From: Alloascoidea africana
Lineage: Eukaryota > Ascomycota > Alloascoideomycetes > Alloascoideales > Alloascoideaceae
DNA length: 64,000 bases
NCBI GenBank assembly: GCA_030581615.1
Contig: JAKTTT010000007.1
Span: 124,001 to 188,000, forward strand
Direction of reading: 5' to 3'
Within the stretch, counting starts at the first letter, position 1. The number at the start of each line of letters is the position of its first letter. Under the pieces are notes generated by a model that saw nothing but the letters and a program-made list of their open reading frames with translations, had not been told where the DNA came from and made no database searches. The position numbers were made by a program, and so were the translations under genes. Of the stretch, positions 54,851-64,000 are shown piece after piece.

Positions 54851-56593
54851 ATGCTCCATAGAGATTCACACGAGAGCACAGTCGTCGTCGTCGCTGGCAC
54901 GGGCGCGGGCACGGGCACCGGTGCAGACAGTTCACCGGACACAACTTCTGGCCCGCTGGGGAGGCCGCAACAGCCAGGTCCACATGCTGATGGTGATCCC
55001 GCGACAGTACGAAAGGACGCTAGTGAGACCTCCAAGAGTGAAGGGAACGCCAAACGGGCTCGTCATAGACCGCAGTCCCTGAAGCTTTCATCAGCCAGCG
55101 CGACAACTACAACCACAACCACAACAACGAGTACGAATACAAGTACGAACGGGGAGAACGAGCTGGTGGTGCCAAAACTGAGCAATCTGGAAGTGGCTCT
55201 CCAGTGCGTTTCTCCGGGCCTCCATCCCAAGAACATGGGCCAGGAAATGAAGGATGCAGTCCGATTGAGCAAGTCGATCGAAGCTCAGCAGCGAGAACTC
55301 ATTGCACAGCGAACATCCGGCTTCAAGAGAACTCACCTCCAGGCCAGTTCTCCCCCTGCTTCTGGCCCTGGCCCTGGCACGGGCACGGGCACGGGAACCG
55401 GCTCCAACTCGCTGACACCCAACTCCTTTTCAGCAAAACGGGTCAAGAAACGAGTCCCTCCACCTCTCAACATCGTCTCCAGCAAGGAGTCCCGAAACAT
55501 CCCCATTTCCATCCACTCGGCCCCCCTGCGACCCCGAGGCTTCGCCGCTACTAGTCTGTATGCCCCCGACTTTACCGAGCCACCTTTTTCCTCCCGTGTG
55601 GCGCGTTTCAGAAATCGTGCAATTCCAAATGTTTCAATGAGCCGGCGGTATCAGCAGAATCAGGCACATCCTCCTTACTACGCAAATCTCCGTGGTGGTC
55701 CAGCGGGCGTTGGGGCTGGCCCTGGCGCAGAATATGGCTACGGTTACGACTATCCCACTCCTCTCCCATTGAGAACTCCTGTGATATATCGCCAGATGCC
55801 GTTACCGTACCGGGCCACGAAATGTATGACCCCAATCCACGATGAGCACTACGACCGAAACAGACTTGTGCATCCCGGTGAGGCCTCTCAATTGAGAACA
55901 CCCAGTAGTTTGAAGAAGACATTTAGTGCTGCTGGGCCTCACCAATTTGCCAAAACCAAAACTATGGGAGTAGGAATGGGCAACCAACAACACCAGAAAG
56001 TGCCCTTACGTTCACCCCATGTTGCAGATGTGTTTCCCGATGACTCGATACGTATCGCTCCACCTGCTTCTCAGCCATATTCTGCGAGGAATGAGTTTTT
56101 TTCGTTCAGAAGTGATCAAACCGAGAGAGACGCAGATAAGGACGAGGAGAAGGAAGAAGAAGTGCCTAAAAACGACAAGGAGACAGGTCATAATGGTACC
56201 GCTGAAGAGGAAAACGAGGACGAGGATGAGGACGGAGGAGTGGAAAGCAACGCCATTGAAGAGGATGCCGTTCCTACACCTTCCACATTTACATTTGGTC
56301 CTGAAGTGCATCATCAATTGGCAAACAACTTGCGCAATTTAAAGTATTCTACAACATCCACGAATGGCTCCGATAGCGCTGGAATGAAATCGACTGGGAA
56401 ACTCATCACCGGATACATCCAATTTGGAACCACATCGCGCTCGCGTCCCGGCTCGGGCTCAGGCTCAGGCTCAGGCTCAGAATCAGATTGTTCGTATGAG
56501 TGGGAACTCCAGAGCTCAGTAAGCAACCACGAGAACAAGATGAGGTTTCTGGATATATGTGCTGACATTTGGGATACGCATGATTCATCATGA
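54851..56593 (+). CDS. large disordered protein of unknown function
   Basis: 580 residues from the ATG at 54851. Not recognised. It opens with Ala/Gly/Thr repeats derived from CGGGCA and ACAACC microsatellites. It then has a conserved-looking helix (EVALQCVSPGLHPKNMGQEM, DAVRLSKSIEAQQREL; residues about 113-150), a basic KRVKKRVPPPLNI motif and SIHSAPLRPRG. A Tyr/Pro-rich middle, a Lys/Glu/Asp-rich acidic stretch (about 425-465) and a short ordered end (MRFLDICADIWDTHD) follow. The basic and proline motifs could be nuclear localisation or docking sites. It starts 263 bp after EPL1 on the same strand. Confidence 0.7.
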   Translation: MLHRDSHESTVVVVAGTGAGTGTGADSSPDTTSGPLGRPQQPGPHADGDPATVRKDASETSKSEGNAKRARHRPQSLKLSSASATTTTTTTTTSTNTSTNGENELVVPKLSNLEVALQCVSPGLHPKNMGQEMKDAVRLSKSIEAQQRELIAQRTSGFKRTHLQASSPPASGPGPGTGTGTGTGSNSLTPNSFSAKRVKKRVPPPLNIVSSKESRNIPISIHSAPLRPRGFAATSLYAPDFTEPPFSSRVARFRNRAIPNVSMSRRYQQNQAHPPYYANLRGGPAGVGAGPGAEYGYGYDYPTPLPLRTPVIYRQMPLPYRATKCMTPIHDEHYDRNRLVHPGEASQLRTPSSLKKTFSAAGPHQFAKTKTMGVGMGNQQHQKVPLRSPHVADVFPDDSIRIAPPASQPYSARNEFFSFRSDQTERDADKDEEKEEEVPKNDKETGHNGTAEEENEDEDEDGGVESNAIEEDAVPTPSTFTFGPEVHHQLANNLRNLKYSTTSTNGSDSAGMKSTGKLITGYIQFGTTSRSRPGSGSGSGSGSESDCSYEWELQSSVSNHENKMRFLDICADIWDTHDSS

Positions 56594-57286
56594 TTTTTAA
56601 GTTCTATAATACAATGGTGTTAATACTTGACCTCATCATTGATTGTTACTTTTTTCTATTAACCTTTTTGGATGCTGCTATTTTTGTACCTTTTTTGGCC
56701 CATTTTATTTTATTTTATTCTTTTTTTTTTTTCGTTTTCGCTGGCTATTGTTAGAAGAGCTTGAATGATTTGAAATTTTGTACTCTATGAAACTTTTGCG
56801 TTCCCTTTATTTTTTTTTTTTTTTTTTTAATCATTTTGTCATTCATGTGCGGGAAGCGGGAAGCGGGGATGGTGACCTTCCTGTCCAATATGTTTTTATT
56901 CTTAAAAAAACTGTGTTTGTTTGGCGTCTGCTCTTTACCTCCACCACCATCACTCTATCTATGTCTTTCTTTCTTTCTCTGTGTTGAAGAAGCCTAATTA
57001 ATTGAAAACTAATATCTCTCCATAATTTGTTCCGCTATTCGGATTTGTGTCTTAAAAATTATTTTTGATTCAGTCAGACCCTTTTTGGACGCCTACTATA
57101 TAGTCTACTTTTTAACTGATAGGTTTACGAAGCTAAAACAAAAATATAAATACAATGACAGCCATAAAAAAACCCAATAACAAACAAACAAAAAAAATCA
57201 CGTAAAATAGGACACATCAACTTTAGTTAACTTCATAAAAAAAAACAAGCCAAATGATGAGGAAGACGACCGATTGGAACGAGTCA
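56594..57286. other. convergent intergenic region
   Basis: About 690 bp, T-rich, with a long T run at 56807-56828. It lies between the 3' ends of the unknown gene and the PHD-finger gene. No gene seen. Confidence 0.6.
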
Positions 57287-58667
57287 TCATATAGACAACG
57301 GGATCGTTGTGGAGCCCTTTGACGAAATGTTCATTTGATAAGCATGATGAACAGACATGTCTGATTCCGGCATCTGGGTTAAAGATCGCGGTGTGCTTGA
57401 GTCTTCTGTTCGAGTCAACGTTGCAGACATGTTCTGATCCTGGTTTTGCTTCTCTTCGTTTGAATATGAGGAGACAAGTTCGTTCCTATTTGTTCCGGAT
57501 TGGATCACCTTTTCTTGTGTCAATTCAATCTGTTTTGGAATGTTTAGACTTGTGCTAGCTAGTTCTTTATCCTCCTCGTACTGTCGTTCCCTCTCCTTCT
57601 GCCTCTTTAGCCGTTCAGTAGAGACTAGACCGTCGTACTTTTGGATAAACTCTTGCACAAACCCTGAGACTGAAAAACTATCATGCAACAGTCCAGCCAA
57701 TTGCGATCCAAATTCAAATCCAGATTCAAAATCAACCCCACGTTGCACAGTTCTCAAACTTATCGATAAGGATTTGAACAAGGTTCTATACCGAGACCCA
57801 ACATCCATGGCTACCTCTGACAATGATGACTTTTTGTGTCCAACAAGGCTGAATAGAGATTCTTCTATTCGTAGTGCCAGATTGGAAGCTAGGGATTCAT
57901 GCACTTGTTGATTTTCTTGAGACTCCTGTGCTGTAGTTGTGGTAGAGCCCTGTTCCTGTTCCTGTTCCTGTTTGGAAAGTGTTGGGATTGTAATGTGGAG
58001 AAGGGACGCGTACAGAGAGCGAACAACTGTGGTTCGTACTTTATCAGGAAGACACAATTTTGAATATGGTGATGAATTCTCTGTCCCTTTCTTGATATTA
58101 ATCTCTACTTCTTGCTCTTCTTTTCTTTCTTGCCTCTTCGAAAAGAGAAATGGAATCCGGGGCACACAAACATGGCAGATGTAGGATTCAGGTAGCTCAT
58201 CTTGTCGATTTATCCCTAAAACGCAGTACGAATGGTACCAAGTCAAACATTTTTCGCATTCTACCCAGCTGATATCCTCTTCGTCTTTCGTTTGAAGAAC
58301 CTCTTCAAGCTCCGATGGATTGCAAATGCATTTGTACTCCTCCTCCTCATCTTCATGCTCCAGTATGATGGCATTTTGGCTCTCATCCAGACCCGTTTGT
58401 TTACTTTCGGTGTTTTCACTCAAATTTTTACTAATTTTCCGCCTTTTTGAGTCATTTCCTCTTTCCTCGTTCTTTGAATCCGCCTGAGACGGTCGCTTTC
58501 TCGTGTGTTCCTCAAACTCCCTCTTTAGTTCCTCTTCGCGAATCAAATGTCTGCCCTTATTTGCCCGTCCAGATTGACGAATTTCTGGTGGTGATACTGG
58601 TTAGAATGCACATGTTTTCTCCCACTATACCTATAAAAAAAAGCGCAATGGCATACATACTGGACAT
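57287..58667 (-). CDS. PHD-finger protein, two exons with a 7-nt first coding exon
   Basis: Exon 1 is 58667-58661 (ATGTCCA) and exon 2 is 58596-57287. The 64-nt intron has a GTATGT donor and a CTAAC branch site ending in CAG only a few bases later. The protein is 438 residues and starts MSISPPEIRQSGRANKGR, similar in style to the start of yeast Bye1. A PHD finger lies at about residues 90-145: CICN, then VECEKCLTWYHSYCV and YICHVC, fitting the C4HC3 order with an unusually long acidic first loop. The RQSGRANKG start and the PHD suggest a chromatin reader of the Bye1/Cti6 kind. No TFIIS-like central domain is evident, so the exact orthologue is uncertain. The C-terminal half is helical and Gln/Glu-rich. 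Confidence 0.8.
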
Positions 58668-59882
58668 CTTTGGTTTTCTTGCTCTATTCTTTTAACACAC
58701 TTCCCGTTGCTGCAAAAGAGAAAAGCGGATGTTCCTGTTGAGGAAGTTGTAGAGTGGTGCACGTGATGAGAAACACGCTTTTGTTCATGCATGAGCATGT
58801 TCTTTTTCTTTTTCTTTTTTTCAAAGAAAAGCATGCTGAAGAGCGTTCAACCAAAAGTGCTGATCTTTGGTGTCTAGATTTTGGTAGGCAAGCTGGCAGA
58901 TGCCACAGTTGCTTATTTAGGGACTTCTTTCAGCATATAGGGTTCCGATCAAACGTTTCATTTGCCATCCAGTTCTTTTTCCCATGCAATCCTGGCTGAT
59001 CTATTACTCTTGAAGACCCAAAGCTTAGGTCAGATTATTTTCCGCAATGGGAACAATTCTCTACAAAGAGAATATGAGCATCTACTAAAATCCTATACTC
59101 CCTAACTAGTGGTTCTAGCGTTCATCCCTTACCGTTTGATCGACTTTATGCACCTTTTGTACTTGCAAGTATCACATTTCTCTTTGATCCATCACCCACG
59201 GCCAGGACTTACGCTTCTGCCCTTGGATACACGTACCTGGTCGGGGACCTTACTCAAAATACTGTGTTCCCCCCTTGCTACAATAACCTGCACGGTCCAG
59301 CTCCTGCGAACTAGTTTATGTAGTAAGTGTAGCCTCGCCTTTTCTATCTGGGTAGAATTGTGTACCTGCATATCTAGAAAGCAAACTATTAATGAACATG
59401 AAAATCCAAGTTTATTAAATGTTACCAAAAGTAGTATAATGGTGAAGGCTTGGTTTGATTCTTAGCAGTAAACCTTATGTTGAGCAGGCGCAAGAGATAC
59501 ATATATGTATATCGAAGGCTCTACTGCGAATAGAATTATTCATCCGAGGGCATCCAAAAACTGAAAATCACAATCTGTTGAGAATTAAAACATTAGATTA
59601 ACTATTAATGGCTTATAGAAACAGGGCACAAAAGGAATACAAAAAATCATAAGCTGAAAAAAAAAAAGCAGAACAAAGCTCAAACAATACTGACTGGATG
59701 TGTATGCCAATAGAAGCCAAGGAATGAATAGGCAAGTCATAAATAGAAAGGTTAAACAAAAATTCATGATTTTATAATGAAAAGTGAAACTTTGACACAA
59801 CAAAGACAAAAGTTTCTCAAATACCTTCTGTTGATAGCCTAGAAGAAGTGTGAAATAATCTTTTAATTCAATTATGATTTTA
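58668..59882. other. intergenic region
   Basis: 1.2 kb between the PHD-finger gene promoter and the 3' end of the 916-residue gene. A 118-codon plus-strand frame at 59109 lacks any domain. No repeat or RNA gene seen. Confidence 0.55.
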
Positions 59883-62633
59883 TCAATTGAATTGCCTAAG
59901 AATATTTGGAGATGGTGAGTTGTAGAAATGGTTAGGCTGCAACAGAGAACTATGAGAAACAGAGTTTCTAAGTTGTCGTCTTGGGAACTCCATTGATGTT
60001 TGTTGACGGGGAAAAACACTCTTTCGGTGATATCTTGTTGGCGTTGGAGGACAAGTAGGGATTGCCGAGAAATTGCTGAATGAATTAACACTAGGGAGAG
60101 ACTTCTGGGGCGATTGAGTTTGTGACTGAGCAGACATGGGTCTGTTCTCGGGTGTTGCACCAAAAATGGGGGTTTGAGAGCGAGAAGCTAGTATATTGTC
60201 ATTATTGCGTCTCAGGTGGTTTGGAGGCGCAATTACGCCATTCCCATTTGGCACAACTGGCAAGTCGGTTGACATTAGGGAAGAGTAAGATTGTTGTTGA
60301 TGTAGAGGAGCAACAGGACTTCGAGCCTGATTGCTTTTCAATTGATGCATTTGAAGCATCTGCAATTGCATTTGCATCTGAATAAGAGAATTCATCTGAT
60401 TATTCACGATCCCATCGTTATTAGACTCGTTTGCAATTGGAGTTCCTTTCTGATACATGTTTGTAGGAGTAGATGGTGATCTTGAAAAGGTGTTTCGTCC
60501 AGGAGATTTGAGAGAAAAGCACTCCGCGTTCTGTTTTATTCCATTGGATACTTGCGGAGTAGTACCTTCATCTAATATTTTCATCAATCCTCTTTTAGTC
60601 CCCTGGGTATTGGTAAATGGCTCATTAGAGAAGGATCTATTTGCAGTGATATCATCGTTTAGATAGCTTCTTCTTTCCTTTTGGGAGACTAGTTGGTTTA
60701 ATGATTTAGCCCTGACCGCTTGACGTTCTTGTTGTTCGTTCAAAGACGATGAAAATGTCTCGTATAAAGGAGTGGATGCGAGACTTTTGCAGTCAGTTCT
60801 GGTGTTGTACTTAGGCACATCAATTTGTGTGTTAAACGTTGCGGATCTGGGAATTGTTAAAGAACGAGTACTAGGTTGGTTGCGCAATGTTCTCGTTCTA
60901 GTTATTTGATTCTTTTGTGATTCTGGAAATCCATGAGCTTGAAGTATAGCAATTGGTATATCCTCGTCTTCGTCATCATTTCCCCTAGAATCCCGAGTTA
61001 AACTCTGGCGAGAGATAGACGATATACTCGCAGCATCGGTGCTCGCGGAATTGAGGGCAAAAGAGTACCGTCCGGAACGAGAATTTCCCGTTATTTTAAT
61101 CATTGATTGTCTATACGATGCCATATGTGTTTTCTGCTTATTGCGTAGAGAAACACATTCATCTTTTGCTTCATCAATGTCTTCCTTGTCAGCTAAAGGA
61201 TCAATTTCGGACTCAAGATCGCTATCCGGCTCTTCTTCATTGTGCTTGTCGTTATTGGCAGCATCACTATGATTGTTATTATTAGTGCGAATTGCGACTC
61301 GACTCATGCTAATTCTCTTCTTTAGATCATAGGCGGACATAGAGCTGTTAAGCATGGTGGTCCCATGTCCTGAAAATGTTTGGTATCTAGTACGATAGGG
61401 TCTATAAGAACTTTCAATCGATCTATAGCCATTACTAAAGTCGAAAAGTGGTTCAAGTTCATCAGCGGGCGAGCATTTTTCCTCGGACTTTGCTGAAGGC
61501 AAATTAGGAACAACACTTTTATTCGAACAATAAAGCGCTGCAACTCGAGAATTATAATCCAATTCTTCTTTCTCGTGATCCTTCCTAACTATATTACAGG
61601 ACGCCGAAGATTTCGATGAATAAGGAGACTTGGCCGATTTGTGTAAGGAGGATATAGGAGATTTGCTGTCTTTGTAAGAGAATAGCGAGTTAGACTCAAT
61701 AGATGATGGTGGTGAATCAACAGAAGCCGATGAATGAATTTCTTCCGAGATACTCAAATTGGACAACGATAAGTCTTGATCAAAGCCTTGGGTGCTTAGT
61801 TCGCTGATAAAAGCATAAATAGGGTTGTCTGGGTCAAGGGTTGGACTTTCCTCTAGTTCATTTCCCTTTTCGAGACTTGGCACCATTTCCGGCATACGGT
61901 GTGATACATCCCTGTCCGAACCTTTCAAGAAACCACTCTTGTTGACTTTAGTTGAGCTATCACCTTTGTTGCCATAATCTGAACCCATCGACTCATGTAG
62001 AACATTGGGCAGGCCCATACCCTTTGACTTTTTTGATTTGCTAATACTTGCCCCTTTCTCATCCTTGCTATTGCTTGACTTTCGGAGAAATCCAAACCCC
62101 AGTGGTATAGTTTCTGACAGCTCAGATATGGTGTTTATTTGACTGTCGCTCGGCAAATAGGCATCCTCCGCTTTGGTATTTGCTTTGCGAAAACTTTTAC
62201 CATGTGCTTTCTCCGGAATATTGAGAAGATCAGCTTCGCTTGCGATGGGTTCGAATAATCGTTGTAGTCGTTCTCTAGCAGGCAAAAGACATAATTGAAC
62301 TTCAGAAATTGAATCATTCTCTTGGAATCCGTGTGTAAATTTATCCTTTTTGGGCTTTTGATTTCGAGATTGCTTATGGCTCTTGGCCTCTTGCACTCCC
62401 GACGAGGTTATTAACGAATCATCGTCCAAAAGATATGAGTTCCAGTTGGGAAACGAATTTATTTCGAAATCAGCTTTTGTTTTCTGTTTCTCATTTTTAT
62501 CTGGAAAGCCTTCCTTTCGTTTCTTTTCCTTGTTGAATGATTTCAGCTTGGAAGAGATGCCCAACAGGGGTCGACTTTGTTTTGGTTTCTTTTGAGGGTC
62601 TTTCCCTTCTTTTTTAAAAAGTCTCAAAGGCAT
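59883..62633 (-). CDS. 916-residue low-complexity protein of unknown function
   Basis: The ATG is at 62633-62631. Not recognised. The basic start (MPLRLFKKEGKDPQKKPKQSR) could bind membranes or nucleic acid. Two short motifs look ordered: DEDIPIAILQAHGFPES (about residues 555-575) and AVRAKSLNQLVSQKERRSY (about 635-655). The rest is Ser/Asn/Gln-rich with many SP/TP sites and basic patches, suggesting a phosphorylated scaffold or signalling protein. A Met/Gln repeat sits near residues 755-775 (QMQMQLQMLQMHQ). Related short motifs may occur in other fungal regulatory proteins, but no family name is given. Confidence 0.72.
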   Translation of the reverse strand: MPLRLFKKEGKDPQKKPKQSRPLLGISSKLKSFNKEKKRKEGFPDKNEKQKTKADFEINSFPNWNSYLLDDDSLITSSGVQEAKSHKQSRNQKPKKDKFTHGFQENDSISEVQLCLLPARERLQRLFEPIASEADLLNIPEKAHGKSFRKANTKAEDAYLPSDSQINTISELSETIPLGFGFLRKSSNSKDEKGASISKSKKSKGMGLPNVLHESMGSDYGNKGDSSTKVNKSGFLKGSDRDVSHRMPEMVPSLEKGNELEESPTLDPDNPIYAFISELSTQGFDQDLSLSNLSISEEIHSSASVDSPPSSIESNSLFSYKDSKSPISSLHKSAKSPYSSKSSASCNIVRKDHEKEELDYNSRVAALYCSNKSVVPNLPSAKSEEKCSPADELEPLFDFSNGYRSIESSYRPYRTRYQTFSGHGTTMLNSSMSAYDLKKRISMSRVAIRTNNNNHSDAANNDKHNEEEPDSDLESEIDPLADKEDIDEAKDECVSLRNKQKTHMASYRQSMIKITGNSRSGRYSFALNSASTDAASISSISRQSLTRDSRGNDDEDEDIPIAILQAHGFPESQKNQITRTRTLRNQPSTRSLTIPRSATFNTQIDVPKYNTRTDCKSLASTPLYETFSSSLNEQQERQAVRAKSLNQLVSQKERRSYLNDDITANRSFSNEPFTNTQGTKRGLMKILDEGTTPQVSNGIKQNAECFSLKSPGRNTFSRSPSTPTNMYQKGTPIANESNNDGIVNNQMNSLIQMQMQLQMLQMHQLKSNQARSPVAPLHQQQSYSSLMSTDLPVVPNGNGVIAPPNHLRRNNDNILASRSQTPIFGATPENRPMSAQSQTQSPQKSLPSVNSFSNFSAIPTCPPTPTRYHRKSVFPRQQTSMEFPRRQLRNSVSHSSLLQPNHFYNSPSPNILRQFN

Positions 62634-63547
62634 TGGGTTTACTGAAAGAAAAACTGGAAAACTCGAAGCACAGTGATGTGCAAAACAGATGGGTATATAA
62701 CAAGAATGAGAGGAGAATTATAAGCGGAAAGGGAGAACCATTAAAGTTGCCCCACAGCACATATATAGAAATCCATTTAGTTCACATCTGCATATCAAAG
62801 TTTGAAGGGGAATTTCCATGCACACTAGCTAGGGGTGGGCGCTGCTGTCACTTGATTTACCATCAATATTGTGTGAGAAATTTGCTCTACAATACATAAT
62901 AACAAGTGCCCAATTCATAATTTCCTTCAGTTTGAAAAAAAAAAAAAAAAAAGTAATCATGTAGCATACAAATATGGATAGTTTGAGGTCTGCTTGAGTG
63001 AAATATCCCAAGGAAAAAACCCTTGATAGTGCGTTTCCCGCTGATTGATTGAGATCAACTTTACTCTGAACAATGTGCATGATTTGTGAGGCTAGGCTAG
63101 TGACCAAGCCTGTAACAATAAGAGCGTTAGCTGCATCCTATTCGTAACTCCTGGGGCATGCTTATTCATTGTATCAGACTAATCTCAGCAGCAATTGTCA
63201 TTAATAGGCATGTTTCTAATTGCAAAAATAGATCCTCTAGAAGGGCCGGTTCGGTAAAGAAAAGTGTGGACAGACCGAGAGATCTGTCAGAGAGGGATCA
63301 TCTCAAGCAAGTCAAGACTTAACCTTAAAATGGGCCGGTTAAGTTGAATGTGTGTAGTGAGTTTCCTCTAGAAATACGCCTCACGTTTTAGATAACTGAG
63401 ACATGAAATGTACAACTTGATGGATTAAATATGAAATTGGTAAATTGTTTTAACTCCTTTAGGTATTGTTGCTACCTGTGAATCGTAAAGCATTGTCTGC
63501 AACAAAACGTACCACGTGTAAAGAGGTCCTTGATGCTGAGACGTAGC
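62634..63547. promoter_or_regulatory. promoter region of the 916-residue gene
   Basis: About 900 bp, AT-rich with an A run at 62935-62953. The word GGGCCGGTT occurs twice (63242 and 63331) about 90 bp apart. Confidence 0.4.
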
Positions 63548-63931
63548 AAGATGGCAAGAGGTGTGTTTTATTCACCATATGTAAAGCCAACAGACAATCT
63601 ATAGGTTCAGAAAACGTACAGGTATATAGGCGTTGCATATATCAGCTGCTTTTGAACTAACTTCTAGGCCAACACACATTACGAGATTGACGAGGCGATC
63701 TACGAGCAGTACGAACACATGTCGCTGGGTTCAGAAGCAGTAGCAGAAGAAGAAGGTACAGAAAAATTCATAGCGTCAAGATAAAACAGACCAGTGCTGC
63801 GTGCTGCGAATGCCAGTCGCCACTCTTTCTATTTTACACAGGGATACCTAGGAGGACTCTTAAATCAGAAAGGTATGTTGCGGTGAATCCACAGACACCA
63901 CTGGCAGGAACTTTAAATGGATTAGGTTGAA
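63548..63931 (+). CDS. possible small multi-exon gene near the right edge (structure uncertain)
   Basis: A coding-like segment begins at 63668 after an ACTAACTTCTAG acceptor and reads ANTHYEIDEAIYEQYEHMSLG. An ATG upstream near 63551 (MARG...) could supply the first exon with a donor at GTGTTT or GTAAAG. A second intron (GTACAG to ACACAG, about 63755-63841) would join EEE to GIPRRTLKSERYVAV and a stop at about 63930. Alternatively a GTATGT donor at 63871 continues the gene beyond the window. The acidic/Tyr-rich segment looks translated, but no family was recognised and the exon chain is inference. Confidence 0.35.
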
Positions 63932-64000
63932 ACCCTTTTCTATCAGTTAAGATTTTCTATTAATAATATGGGTCTGTATAGAAGTGTGTCATCTTTATAT

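Overview
The window is nuclear DNA of a budding yeast (Saccharomycotina). Recognisable genes include PCF11, EPL1, GGC1, TRM8, IVY1, an FMP27/Hobbit-type lipid-transfer protein and two mitochondrial ribosomal proteins, all in yeast-sized, closely packed and often divergently transcribed units. CTG encodes leucine: three CTG codons in the first codons of PCF11 exon 2 include two at positions that are leucine in the S. cerevisiae protein, so the CUG-Ser yeasts are unlikely. Five of about 19 protein genes carry one or two short introns (57-114 nt) with GTAAGT/GTATGT/GTATGA donors and mostly CTAA-type branch sites. That is intron-rich for a budding yeast and suggests an early-diverging lineage. The genus is not determined.

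Layout, left to right. 1-1336: 5' part of a G3BP/Bre5-like NTF2-domain gene (minus). 1.3-5.8 kb: gene-free AT-rich stretch holding a fossil retroelement fragment folded into an inverted repeat, about 440 bp upstream of a tRNA-Cys(GCA). 6.9-13.1 kb: LigB/DODA dioxygenase, IVY1, MRPL11 (uL10m), TRM8. 14.0-20.0 kb: a three-exon Pumilio-family gene, GGC1 (three exons) and PCF11 (two exons). 21.2-26.9 kb: a large C2H2 zinc-finger regulator diverging from MRPL10 (uL15m). 27.3-35.8 kb: a 2798-residue FMP27-type protein in three exons. 37.7-39.2 kb: a disordered protein of unknown function.

39.3-51.5 kb is an AT-rich accessory island with four tandem minus-strand genes for small single-pass membrane RING-H2 proteins (probable E3 ubiquitin ligases), plus a decayed fifth partial repeat. 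The genes share a nearly invariant block before and through the RING, but their membrane segments differ. In copies 3 and 4 the coding DNA of the membrane segment has changed while the flanking DNA on both sides, promoter included, is almost identical. This is the best candidate in the window for an undescribed system.

51.6-58.7 kb: GC-richer DNA with EPL1 (NuA4 subunit), an unrecognised disordered protein and a PHD-finger protein whose first coding exon is only 7 nt. 59.9-62.6 kb: a 916-residue low-complexity protein of unknown function. 63.5 kb to the end: traces of a small multi-exon gene running toward or past the window edge.

Most genes are housekeeping. They cover transcription termination and chromatin (PCF11, EPL1, PHD protein, zinc-finger regulator), mitochondrial translation and nucleotide transport (MRPL10, MRPL11, GGC1), membrane contact or vacuole biology (FMP27, IVY1) and RNA modification or binding (TRM8, PUF, G3BP-like).
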